Source of the DNA: CAYMZZ01 sp047600605
GTDB lineage: Bacteria > Bacteroidota > Bacteroidia > Chitinophagales > Chitinophagaceae
Reading direction: 5' to 3'
DNA: 64,000 bases
Assembly (NCBI GenBank): GCA_047600605.1
Contig: JASGKK010000002.1
Location: forward strand, 496,001 to 560,000
Both the position numbers and the translations under genes were made by a program. Shown here piece after piece: positions 1 to 7,703 of this stretch (positions are counted from its first letter, which is position 1; each line of letters starts with the position of its first letter). Under the pieces are notes generated by a model, which made no database searches, had not been told where the DNA came from, and worked only from the letters and a program-made list of their open reading frames with translations.

Positions 1-1482
1 CTGGGTTATGGTGGTGGCTGGGGACGCTCTTATCTCCGCGCAACTATATTTGATCAGCATACCGGTATGGTTGAAGGTGAACGCGATGAAACTACCGGCG
101 AATTTCTGAGACCTGTACCCGGAGGTGATGAGGAAATTGCCACTTCGGCCGATTTCAGAAAAATAAAACCATTTGTACCCTTCCAGCATATACAACATTA
201 TAAACTGACAAGCGAAAACAGTTTTAATCTCGGACGCAGCAAACTGGATGTGACAGTGGGTTATCAGCGCAATAAACGCCGTGAGTTTGGTAACCCCGAT
301 AATATCAAAGAACCGGAAGCTTTTTTTGACCTGGAAACGGTGAACTATACGGCAAAACTGAATCTCCCGTATCGGGGAGCGTGGCGCAGCAGTGTGGGTG
401 TTACCGGCATGGTTCAATCCAATACCAATCGCGCAGATGAAGCGCTTATACCGGACTACAACCTGTTTGACTTTGGTGGTTTTTTCTTTACCCAGTATCA
501 TCGCAATAAACTATCGGTGAGTGGTGGATTACGTTTCGATAACCGCCATGTAAATGGAAAGGAGATGCTGGAGGATAATGAGGTGAAGTTTGCGTCTTTC
601 TCGAAAGATTTTTCCAATATATCCGGTAGTGCCGGGTTGAGTTATGAAGCGACCAGTGCGCTTACGCTGAAGCTGAATATGGCCCGTGGTTTCCGGGCGC
701 CCACGCTGGCCGAGCTGGCCAGCAATGGTGCGCATGAAGGAACCATCCGGTATGAAGTAGGTAATAATACCCTCAAATCGGAGACCAGCCTGCAGGTAGA
801 TGGTGGTGTGGAACTGAATACAGAACACGTGACACTCGGTGCCGGTGTTTTTTACAACCGGGTAAATCGTTTTATTTTTTATGAAAAAGTGTTGACAGCA
901 GGTGGAGCAGACTCACTGATCACTGATCCGGAGTCGGGCGATGAGCTGAATGTATTTCGATTTGATCAGCAGGACGCCAACCTGTACGGTGCTGAATTCA
1001 ATATGGATATTCATCCGCATCCCCTTGACTGGCTGCACTTCGAAAATACCTTTTCATTTACACGTGCACGCTTCACGCAGGCAATTGATGGCTCACGCAA
1101 TGTGCCATCCATACCAGCTGCGCGGTACATAGCACAGCTGAAAGGAAACTTTCTGCCCAATGGCAAACAGGTGCGCAACTTTTATGTAAGCCTGGAAAGT
1201 GATTATACATTCCGTCAGAAGAATGCATTTTTGGGATACAATACCGAAACAGCTACGTCTGGCTACTGGCTCGTAAATGTGAATGCCGGTACAGATGTTG
1301 TGAATAAGGGAAAAACATTGTTCAGCATCCACCTCAGTGCTGCCAACCTCGGCGATGTGGCTTATCAAAACCACCTGAGCCGTCTCAAGTATGCCGCTGT
1401 TAATAATGTAACCGGTCGCCAGGGCGTATTTAATGTGGGAAGAAATTTTGGGATAAAAATCAATGTACCTCTTGAGTTTTAA
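1..1482 (+). CDS. TonB-dependent outer-membrane receptor, C-terminal part (5' end outside window)
   Basis: The reading frame is open from the first base, so the true start and the plug domain lie to the left. The visible ~493 residues are barrel-type sequence: alternating polar/aromatic strands, the receptor-like stretch GFRAPTLAELASNG near the middle, and a final Phe (KINVPLEF) as in outer-membrane barrels. Members of this family take up siderophores, vitamin B12, glycans or similar ligands across the outer membrane using TonB energy. The substrate cannot be read from this fragment. The stop codon runs directly into a nested inverted repeat (1478-1603), which may end transcription. Confidence 0.9.
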   Translation: MGYGGGWGRSYLRATIFDQHTGMVEGERDETTGEFLRPVPGGDEEIATSADFRKIKPFVPFQHIQHYKLTSENSFNLGRSKLDVTVGYQRNKRREFGNPDNIKEPEAFFDLETVNYTAKLNLPYRGAWRSSVGVTGMVQSNTNRADEALIPDYNLFDFGGFFFTQYHRNKLSVSGGLRFDNRHVNGKEMLEDNEVKFASFSKDFSNISGSAGLSYEATSALTLKLNMARGFRAPTLAELASNGAHEGTIRYEVGNNTLKSETSLQVDGGVELNTEHVTLGAGVFYNRVNRFIFYEKVLTAGGADSLITDPESGDELNVFRFDQQDANLYGAEFNMDIHPHPLDWLHFENTFSFTRARFTQAIDGSRNVPSIPAARYIAQLKGNFLPNGKQVRNFYVSLESDYTFRQKNAFLGYNTETATSGYWLVNVNAGTDVVNKGKTLFSIHLSAANLGDVAYQNHLSRLKYAAVNNVTGRQGVFNVGRNFGIKINVPLEF

Positions 1483-1603
1483 GTGGTAAGTTTTAAGTTA
1501 TAAGTAGGGTGGAAGGTAGAAGGTAAAAGGTAAAAGCAAATGTCCTGTTATCTTCTACCTCTTCTTTCACCTAAAACTTATAACTTAGAACTTATAACGT
1601 ACA
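1478..1603. repeat. Nested two-layer inverted repeat between a receptor gene and a DUF2721 gene
   Basis: The outer arms are made of TTTTAAGTTATAAG-type words (about 1481-1505) matched by AACTTATAACTTAGAAC-type words (about 1572-1602). The inner arms are AAGGTAGAAGGTAAAAGG-type (1510-1536) matched by TCTTCTACCTCTTCTTTCACC (1550-1571, 21 bases in two words: TCTTCTACC and TCTTTCACC). A short loop lies at about 1537-1548. It starts at the receptor stop codon, so it may act as a terminator. This is one of fourteen such elements in the window. Confidence 0.75.
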
Positions 1604-1609
1604 ACCCCA

Positions 1610-2050
1610 ATGGAGATCACTTTCAATACGCCGGCCTTATTATTTCCCGCTATCAGTTTGTTGCTGCTGGCCTATACCAACCGCTACCTGGCACTGGCCA
1701 ACCTCATCCGCAAACTGCATGATGAATATATGCGTGGCGAAAAAAATCACCTGCTGCTCAAGCAGATCAAGATCCTGCGTACGCGGATCAACCTGGTGCG
1801 GTCGATGCAGGCGCTTGGTGTATTCAGTTTTGTATGCTGCGTGGTGACCATGTATGGCGTATACCAGCAATGGACAGCAGTGGTAGAATATATTTTTGCA
1901 ATCAGCCTGCTGAGCCTCCTGGCTTCGCTGGTGCTTTCACTGATAGAAATATCCCAGAGTACCAAGGCACTTGAATGGGAGCTCAGCGATATGGAAGAGT
2001 TGGAGAAAGGAAATATTTTCACCGACTGGCTACGCCGCAAAGAAGACTGA
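1610..2050 (+). CDS. DUF2721 family small membrane protein
   Basis: A 146-residue protein with three predicted membrane segments (about residues 7-29, 67-85 and 92-114). A basic loop (RTRINLVRSMQALG) precedes segment 2, and the tail is acidic and charged. Length and pattern fit the DUF2721 family, whose function is not known. The start ATG follows the nested inverted repeat directly. The gene converges with the ABC transporter gene on the other strand, five bases from its stop. The family call is from recognition of the sequence pattern; no catalytic residues are evident. Confidence 0.7.
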   Translation: MEITFNTPALLFPAISLLLLAYTNRYLALANLIRKLHDEYMRGEKNHLLLKQIKILRTRINLVRSMQALGVFSFVCCVVTMYGVYQQWTAVVEYIFAISLLSLLASLVLSLIEISQSTKALEWELSDMEELEKGNIFTDWLRRKED

Positions 2051-2055
2051 TGGCC

Positions 2056-3876
2056 TTAGCTGGCCACCAGTTTATTTTTACGTTCACCGATCTGCTGACG
2101 CCACATGGCGTAGTAAAGACCTTTCTCTTCGAGCAGGTTTTCATGACTGCCTGTTTCCACTACATCTCCTTTTTCGAGTACATAAATCCGGTCGGCATGC
2201 ATGATGGTCGACAGGCGGTGAGCAATCAGGATCGTGATCTGGTTGCCCTGCAGTGAAATCTCACGGATCGTATCGGTAATTTCTTCTTCTGTCAGTGAGT
2301 CGAGTGCCGAAGTGGCTTCATCAAACAAGAGCAATTTGGGTTGGCGCACGAGTGCGCGTGCAATAGACAGACGCTGCTTTTCTCCACCCGAGAGTTTGAG
2401 GCCGCCTTCACCAATGGTCGTATCCAGGCCTTTTTCGGCACGTGTAAGCAGATTTTGGCAGGATGCTTTATTTAAGGCGGCGTAGATTTCTTCTTCAGTA
2501 GCCGATGGGTTTACAAACAACAGGTTTTCGCGGATGGTACCGGAAAACAGTTGGGTATCCTGTGTTACGAAACCGATCTGACTGCGCAGGTCATCAAAGC
2601 TGATCTCATTTTCATTGAGCTGGTTATATAATATGGTGCCCTGTTGTGGTCGGTAAAGTCCTACCAGTAGCTTCATGAGTGTGGTTTTACCAGAGCCGGA
2701 TGGGCCTACAAAAGCGATGGTCTCGCCTGTTTTCACCTTAAAGCTGATGTCGTTGATAGCACTTTGCTGGGCCGATTGGTGTTTGAAACCTACATGATCA
2801 AATTCCAGGGTGGCAATAGGACCCAGATGTTTGGGATTGCTGGCCTGTGGCTCATGTTTCTTCTGCATCAGTGCCTCAAAATTATTGAGTGAGGCCTCTG
2901 CTTCCCGATAAGAGAGAATGATATTACCAATCTCCTGCAGGGGACCAAATACAAAGAAGGAGAAGATCTGCATGGTCACGATCTCGCCGGGTTGCAATTG
3001 ACCTTTAAACACCAGCCACATGAGCATAAACAGGATCACCTGACGCAGGGTATTTACAAATGTACCCTGTATGAAACTGATGCTGCGGATGCGTTTTACC
3101 TTAGTCAGTTCCAGTCCCAGGATTTTGAAAGTATTTTTATTGAGACGATCTACTTCCTGGTGGGTAAGCCCCAGGCTTTTGACCAGCTCAATATTGCGAA
3201 GTGATTCGGTCGTAGCACCGGCCAGCGAGGTGGTTTGCGACACAATTTTTTTCTGAATGACCTTTACCTTTTTGCTGAGCAGGTTGCTGATAACGGTGAG
3301 CAGGAAGATGCCACCGAAATAAATAAAGGGTAACCGCCAGTCTTTGGCAAAAGCATATACCGCCACAAACACGATACCCACGATAACGGGAAACAGCACG
3401 TTGATGAACATGGCAATGAACTTCTCCGTATCGGTACGCACTTTTTGAAGAATACCGAGTGTTTCGCCACTGCGCTGATCTTCAAAATCCGAATAAGGAA
3501 GCTTCATGGCATGCTGCAGGCCATCGGTAAATACGGTGGCTCCAAATTTTTGTGTCACCTTATTCAGAAAATAATCCTGAAAGGCTTTGGCGATCCGGCT
3601 GATCATAGCCACCGTAATGGAAGCCAGCAGCAGCCACATTACCCCATGCACGATGTCGGGTTTATTGACCGAGTTGGTGTATGAAATATTGGCAAACAGG
3701 TAGTCATGCCAGCCTAGCGGAGCATGGCTCTTGTCCTGGTGATAAGTGGCCAGCTCTACCAGCTCTCCAAAGATAATAGGGTCAAAAAGCGAGAAGCCGA
3801 TATTGATGCCAGCCAGGGCCAACACAAGGGCAACCAGCCATTTATATGGTTTTAAGTAGCGGAATAATGTCTTCAT
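2056..3876 (-). CDS. ABC transporter, fused permease and ATP-binding protein (exporter type)
   Basis: About 606 residues. The N-terminal half has six membrane segments with the usual exporter layout. The C-terminal half is a nucleotide-binding domain with Walker A GPSGSGKTT, signature LSGGEKQRLSIARAL, Walker B LLLFDEATSALD and H-loop AHRLSTI. It should work as a homodimer or a half-transporter heterodimer exporting lipid, drug or peptide; the substrate is unknown. The ATG at 3876 (MKTLFRYLKPYKW) is preferred over the upstream in-frame TTG/ATG because the longer N-terminus is Phe-rich and unlike the family. No partner half-transporter is adjacent, which favours a homodimer. Confidence 0.9.
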   Translation of the reverse strand: MKTLFRYLKPYKWLVALVLALAGINIGFSLFDPIIFGELVELATYHQDKSHAPLGWHDYLFANISYTNSVNKPDIVHGVMWLLLASITVAMISRIAKAFQDYFLNKVTQKFGATVFTDGLQHAMKLPYSDFEDQRSGETLGILQKVRTDTEKFIAMFINVLFPVIVGIVFVAVYAFAKDWRLPFIYFGGIFLLTVISNLLSKKVKVIQKKIVSQTTSLAGATTESLRNIELVKSLGLTHQEVDRLNKNTFKILGLELTKVKRIRSISFIQGTFVNTLRQVILFMLMWLVFKGQLQPGEIVTMQIFSFFVFGPLQEIGNIILSYREAEASLNNFEALMQKKHEPQASNPKHLGPIATLEFDHVGFKHQSAQQSAINDISFKVKTGETIAFVGPSGSGKTTLMKLLVGLYRPQQGTILYNQLNENEISFDDLRSQIGFVTQDTQLFSGTIRENLLFVNPSATEEEIYAALNKASCQNLLTRAEKGLDTTIGEGGLKLSGGEKQRLSIARALVRQPKLLLFDEATSALDSLTEEEITDTIREISLQGNQITILIAHRLSTIMHADRIYVLEKGDVVETGSHENLLEEKGLYYAMWRQQIGERKNKLVAS

Positions 3877-3959
3877 AAATGAAAAGAAAAAAGGCGTGAA
3901 GCAGTAGAACAATCAAATTCCATACAAGTTCGGGAAAAATGACAAGATAGCAGTGGGTA

Positions 3960-4050
3960 GTGGTCGGTTGCTGGTGGTCAGTGGACGGAATGGGAAATTA
4001 ATCGAACCAATTGTGTTTTCTGCTACCGACCACCGGTCACTGACCACCGA
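3960..4050. repeat. Inverted repeat of GGTCAGTGGTC-type words between two divergent genes
   Basis: The left arm (3960-3987) has repeated GGTCGG/GGTGGTCAGTGG words. The right arm (4022-4050) has their complement, including an exact 11-base match between 3973-3983 and 4038-4048 (CACTGACCACC). It lies between the ABC transporter and yifB starts, so it sits in a promoter-bearing region and not after a stop codon. Confidence 0.7.
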
Positions 4051-4119
4051 ACGGGAAAAAAACATTTTCGGGGCGTTTTTTCACCACGGCCATCATTGTG
4101 CTTTCCCTTAATTTGCCCC

Positions 4120-5670
4120 ATGCTTGTAAAAACTTTTGGTAGCGCTGTATATGGAGTAGAGGCCATCACCATTACGATTGAGGTAAACTGGATTTCGTCT
4201 TCGGGCAAGGATACGGTCATTGTGGGTTTGCCTGATGGGGCCGTAAAGGAAAGTCTGCAGCGGGTGGAAAGTACTTTTAAGACCAATGGCTTTCAGATGC
4301 CCCGGACCAAACTGGTAGTCAATCTGGCGCCGGCCGATCTGAAAAAAAGCGGTACCGCATTTGACCTGCCTATAGCCATCGGCATCCTGGGTGCATCAGA
4401 GCAGATGAATAATTCCGAAACGCTGGCGCAGTATGTGATCATGGGTGAGCTGAGCCTCGATGGTATCGTACGACCTATAAAAGGAGCGTTGCCGATTGCC
4501 ATACAGGCGCGCAAAGAAGGTTTTAAAGGGCTTATTGTGCCTTCGGCAAATGCGCGTGAAGCCGGTATGGTTAATAACCTGCAGGTATATGGTGTGGATC
4601 ATATCAGTCAGGTGATCAGTTTTTTTGAATCAGGCGAACAGGGTTTATCGCCTGTGCAGATAAATACGCGGGAAGAATTTTTTCATTCGCAATATGATTT
4701 TGAGATAGACTTTGCCGATGTAAAAGGGCAGGATACAATCAAAAGGGCACTCGAAATCGCAGCGGCCGGTGGTCACAATGCAGTGTTGATTGGTCCGCCG
4801 GGAGCCGGCAAAACAATGCTGGCGAAACGATTACCGACTATTTTACCGCCACTTAGTTTGCAGGAAGCACTGGAAACGACCAAGATTCATAGTGTAGCGG
4901 GTAAATTGCCGGAGCACGCCACTTTGCTGGCGCGTCGCCCTTTCCGCAGTCCGCATCACACCATCAGCGATGTAGCTCTCGTAGGTGGGGGTGGCATGCC
5001 GCAGCCCGGAGAAATTTCGCTGGCGCATAATGGGGTCTTATTTCTCGATGAGTTGCCGGAGTTTAAACGCACGGTTCTTGAAGTAATGCGACAACCCATG
5101 GAGGAGCGGCGGGTTACCATCAGCCGGGCAAAAGTAGCTGTTGATTTCCCTGCCTCATTTATGCTGATTGCTTCGATGAATCCATGCCCCTGTGGTTATT
5201 ATAATCATCCCGAACGGGAATGCACCTGCCCTCCCGGTGCAGTTCAGAAATATCTCAATAAAGTATCGGGGCCATTGCTCGACCGGATCGATCTGCATGT
5301 GGAGGTGACGCCTGTATCTTTTAATGAACTGTCTGCAACGAGAAAGCAGGAAGACTCGGCCGCTATACGTGAGCGCGTGATACTGGCCCGTGAGCGTCAG
5401 GCCGCACGTTATGGTGCTGCTGAAGGTGTTTATTGTAATGCGCAAATGAGCAGTAAGCAATTGAAGGAAGTGTGTGCCATTAGCCAGGTGGGACAAAATC
5501 TGTTGCGTATTGCCATGCAAAAGCTCAATCTGTCGGCACGTGCCTATGATCGTATATTAAAAGTGGCCCGCACCATTGCCGACCTTGCTGCCAGCGATGA
5601 GATCAAACCTGAACATCTCGCAGAAGCCATACAATACAGAAGTCTTGATCGGGAGACCTGGGCAGGGTGA
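4120..5670 (+). CDS. yifB: YifB/ComM family Mg-chelatase-like AAA+ ATPase
   Basis: 516 residues starting MLVKTFGSAVYGVEAI, the normal start of this family. The N-terminal Lon-protease-like fold (about 1-170) is followed by an AAA+ core with Walker A GPPGAGKT (about residue 225), Walker B VLFLDELPEF (about 305), and a Cys-rich CPCGYYNHPERECTC segment (about 358-372). In gamma-proteobacteria ComM is a hexameric helicase that drives branch migration during natural transformation; the same role here is inference. A TTAATTTG box ends four bases before the ATG, which suggests a near-leaderless transcript. An in-frame TTG at 4096 is less likely as start. Confidence 0.92.
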   Translation: MLVKTFGSAVYGVEAITITIEVNWISSSGKDTVIVGLPDGAVKESLQRVESTFKTNGFQMPRTKLVVNLAPADLKKSGTAFDLPIAIGILGASEQMNNSETLAQYVIMGELSLDGIVRPIKGALPIAIQARKEGFKGLIVPSANAREAGMVNNLQVYGVDHISQVISFFESGEQGLSPVQINTREEFFHSQYDFEIDFADVKGQDTIKRALEIAAAGGHNAVLIGPPGAGKTMLAKRLPTILPPLSLQEALETTKIHSVAGKLPEHATLLARRPFRSPHHTISDVALVGGGGMPQPGEISLAHNGVLFLDELPEFKRTVLEVMRQPMEERRVTISRAKVAVDFPASFMLIASMNPCPCGYYNHPERECTCPPGAVQKYLNKVSGPLLDRIDLHVEVTPVSFNELSATRKQEDSAAIRERVILARERQAARYGAAEGVYCNAQMSSKQLKEVCAISQVGQNLLRIAMQKLNLSARAYDRILKVARTIADLAASDEIKPEHLAEAIQYRSLDRETWAG

Positions 5671-5672
5671 AT

Positions 5673-5877
5673 GATTTGAAGATTTGAGGATTTGAAGATG
5701 ATTGGTCATGGGATTTATTTATTCCTTATTCTAATGATTCATTTGACGACATCTGAAAAGGCATTCTGACAGAGAGCAAGCCTTTAACTTGTAGCCCCGC
5801 GATGCATCGCGGGGCTACAGTATTTTGACAAAGCTCCATCTATCTTCAAATTTTCAAACCATCAAATCTTCAAATTC
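5673..5877. repeat. GATTTGAAG-type inverted repeat enclosing a REP-like palindrome
   Basis: The left arm at 5673-5700 is built of GATTTGAAGATTTGAGGATTTG-like words. The right arm at 5841-5877 holds the complement (ATCTTCAAATTTTCAAACC and so on). The stretch between holds the perfect palindrome at 5790-5819. The element fills the gap between the convergent yifB gene and the gene at 5886. Confidence 0.8.
5790..5819. repeat. Perfect 30-base palindrome, REP-like
   Basis: TGTAGCCCCGCGATG is followed at once by its reverse complement, giving a 15-bp GC-rich stem. GATGCATC-centred palindromes flanked by GTAG/CTAC resemble repetitive extragenic palindromes reported in many genomes. Only one copy of this exact type is seen here. 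Confidence 0.75.
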
Positions 5878-5885
5878 GCGAACTA

Positions 5886-6890
5886 TCATTTCCGCACCAG
5901 CTTATAATAATTGTACGGCTCTTTCGTCAGTACCATCGAAAAGCTTTTTTCTTCTGCATTTGAAAGATTGAATTCCCATATTGCATTCTTACCGTTTTGC
6001 GGATTGGTCATATTCAGCACCAGCTTTTCATTGATTATTTTCCAGCTGCCTTTGGCTTCGGTATTCTGGGCGGGTACCAGCCACGATGCTTTACCGTCTG
6101 TGGTAAACTGGATGGTGGCTCCGCTGGCATCCCATTTACCATTGAGATAGTTGCCCCAGGTACTGCCCAGTGGTCCGCTGCCGGCTCCTCCCAGTTTGCT
6201 GTTGGGATCGTCGGGTGGTTTGGTGCCCTTGCTTTCGTCGAGCATGGCGATGGGGTCCAGTTTTTTGCGGGCGATCTGGACGCTCAGGAAGTCTTCTACA
6301 TTAAAATCGTGATCATATCGCTCCGACAGCATTTTGGCCAGACCTTCCACGTCGTTGATAGAGCGGTCTACCAGCCCCTGACTTTCTTTGCCAAAGCGAA
6401 CCATAAATGCCAGTACGCTATCGGTGACCTGTTGCTCTGTCCAGTTGTTGTCAACACCGCGGTTGATGTAGGCGTCCAGTTCATTGAAAAATTTAGTGGT
6501 GGCTTTTATCTGTACTTTTTCATTTTCGATACGGCGCTCCAGCATGGCGCGCAGGTCTTTGTCAATACCTTCTGTTTCGAGAAGTTTCTGCAGGCTGTTG
6601 ACAAACTTGGCTGATTCTTTTTCACTTTCATCACCCACTGCTTTATAACTGCCGAAGTTTTTGGCATCGCGCATCAGCGACACGCCGTTTTTTGTGTAGA
6701 TGTTTTCTACGGTCACCAGTGTTTTCCAGGCGTCAATGGTGTGTTCTTCCATTTCCAGTTTGGAAGGACCGGAAGATTTATTGGAAAAGCCCAGGAAATA
6801 AATGGCAAGAGCGCCTACTACTGTGGTAGTAACGCTGATGACCATGTTTTTGAGAATGTTTTTACTCTCTGAACCCATGATTTTGGCCAT
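5886..6890 (-). CDS. Membrane-anchored protein of unknown function with C-terminal beta-rich domain
   Basis: 334 residues, family not recognised. A cytoplasmic start is followed by one membrane anchor (about residues 16-35, ending ALAIYFLGF), then a helical, charged region (about 45-225), a Gly/Pro linker (KPPDDPNSKLGGAGSGPLG) and a C-terminal beta-rich domain of about 90 residues (LNGKWDASGATIQF to YYKLVRK). That last part looks like the small lipocalin-like modules common in Bacteroidota. The anchor and helical part resemble the upstream gene at 6970-7653 (both have IYFLGF after a V/T-rich segment, then a helical region with INxLxxTxxIDKDL-like text). The pair probably arose by duplication, with the C-terminal domain present in this copy only. 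Confidence 0.65.
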   Translation of the reverse strand: MAKIMGSESKNILKNMVISVTTTVVGALAIYFLGFSNKSSGPSKLEMEEHTIDAWKTLVTVENIYTKNGVSLMRDAKNFGSYKAVGDESEKESAKFVNSLQKLLETEGIDKDLRAMLERRIENEKVQIKATTKFFNELDAYINRGVDNNWTEQQVTDSVLAFMVRFGKESQGLVDRSINDVEGLAKMLSERYDHDFNVEDFLSVQIARKKLDPIAMLDESKGTKPPDDPNSKLGGAGSGPLGSTWGNYLNGKWDASGATIQFTTDGKASWLVPAQNTEAKGSWKIINEKLVLNMTNPQNGKNAIWEFNLSNAEEKSFSMVLTKEPYNYYKLVRK

Positions 6891-6969
6891 GACTTGTTGG
6901 TTTTTGCAATGGCAAAATACCGTGAGCCTGCGCCTGTGCCAATACTCTATTTGATGTAGAAAGGTCGTG

Positions 6970-7653
6970 TCAGTTCAGATCGGGCAGGTCGCTCTTGGGG
7001 CCTATTTCGGCCTGGCGCGCTGCTTTGATAGACTGGTAGAGATCATTGAAATGAAAGTCTTTGATGCGGAAAGGATATTTATATTTTTTTTCCAGGGCAG
7101 CGGCCTGCTCTTCGATATTCCGGCCCAGTCGTTCAGTAGCACTGGAGCGCCGGCCGTTGTTCAGGTCATTGAGCTCTTTGATCAGGTAATTGCGGTAGTC
7201 ATTTGTCATCAGGCTATCGCGAAATACAATAAAGCGGTTGATATAGTACTGCGCAAAATCCATTTCCTGTTTTTTGTACTCAATACGATCGGTGAGGAGG
7301 ATGCTGAGGTCTTTATCAATATTCGGCGTTTCCCGCAGGGCGTTGATTTCTTTGATAAAATTTTCAGCAGTCAGGCTGTCCTGGCTCCGGCTTTCTTCCA
7401 TAGTCAGGTCGCCCCGTACCGTGCGGGCAAATACCGTATCATGTCTGGGCTGCAGGGCGTTCTCTGCTTTTACATACTGCTTCCAGACCTGGATCGTATT
7501 TTTTTTAATTTCTACTGTACTGGCTTTTGGCTTTGACCGGTTGAAGCCCAGAAAATAGATTGTGGCAGAGGTGACTACAGCAGTGGCAACACCAATGCCG
7601 ATACGCTTGGCGGCGGATTTGGTTTCATCGGCCCATTTCTTTTGCTGAGTCAT
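6970..7653 (-). CDS. Membrane-anchored helical protein, paralogue of the downstream gene
   Basis: 227 residues. A short charged N-terminus (MTQQKKWADETKSAAKR) is followed by one membrane anchor (about 19-34, ending TIYFLGF) and a long helical, charged domain. It shares the anchor and the helical part with the gene at 5886-6890 but lacks that gene's C-terminal beta domain. The two are on the same strand 79 bases apart and are probably co-transcribed. No enzyme motif is seen. The function is unknown; both could be envelope-associated structural or sensing proteins, which is only a guess. Confidence 0.6.
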   Translation of the reverse strand: MTQQKKWADETKSAAKRIGIGVATAVVTSATIYFLGFNRSKPKASTVEIKKNTIQVWKQYVKAENALQPRHDTVFARTVRGDLTMEESRSQDSLTAENFIKEINALRETPNIDKDLSILLTDRIEYKKQEMDFAQYYINRFIVFRDSLMTNDYRNYLIKELNDLNNGRRSSATERLGRNIEEQAAALEKKYKYPFRIKDFHFNDLYQSIKAARQAEIGPKSDLPDLN

Positions 7654-7703
7654 ACCCGGTTATTATCGCTGCCAAAATACAAATTTGTCGCAAAGCGGCC
7701 GTA

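Noticed and set aside
529..828. Many long antisense frames inside genes, e.g. here, 5997-6614, 25119-25940, 27608-28258 and 30572-31366
   Set aside because: They mirror well-supported genes on the other strand, show Cys/His/Phe-rich improbable composition and no family pattern.
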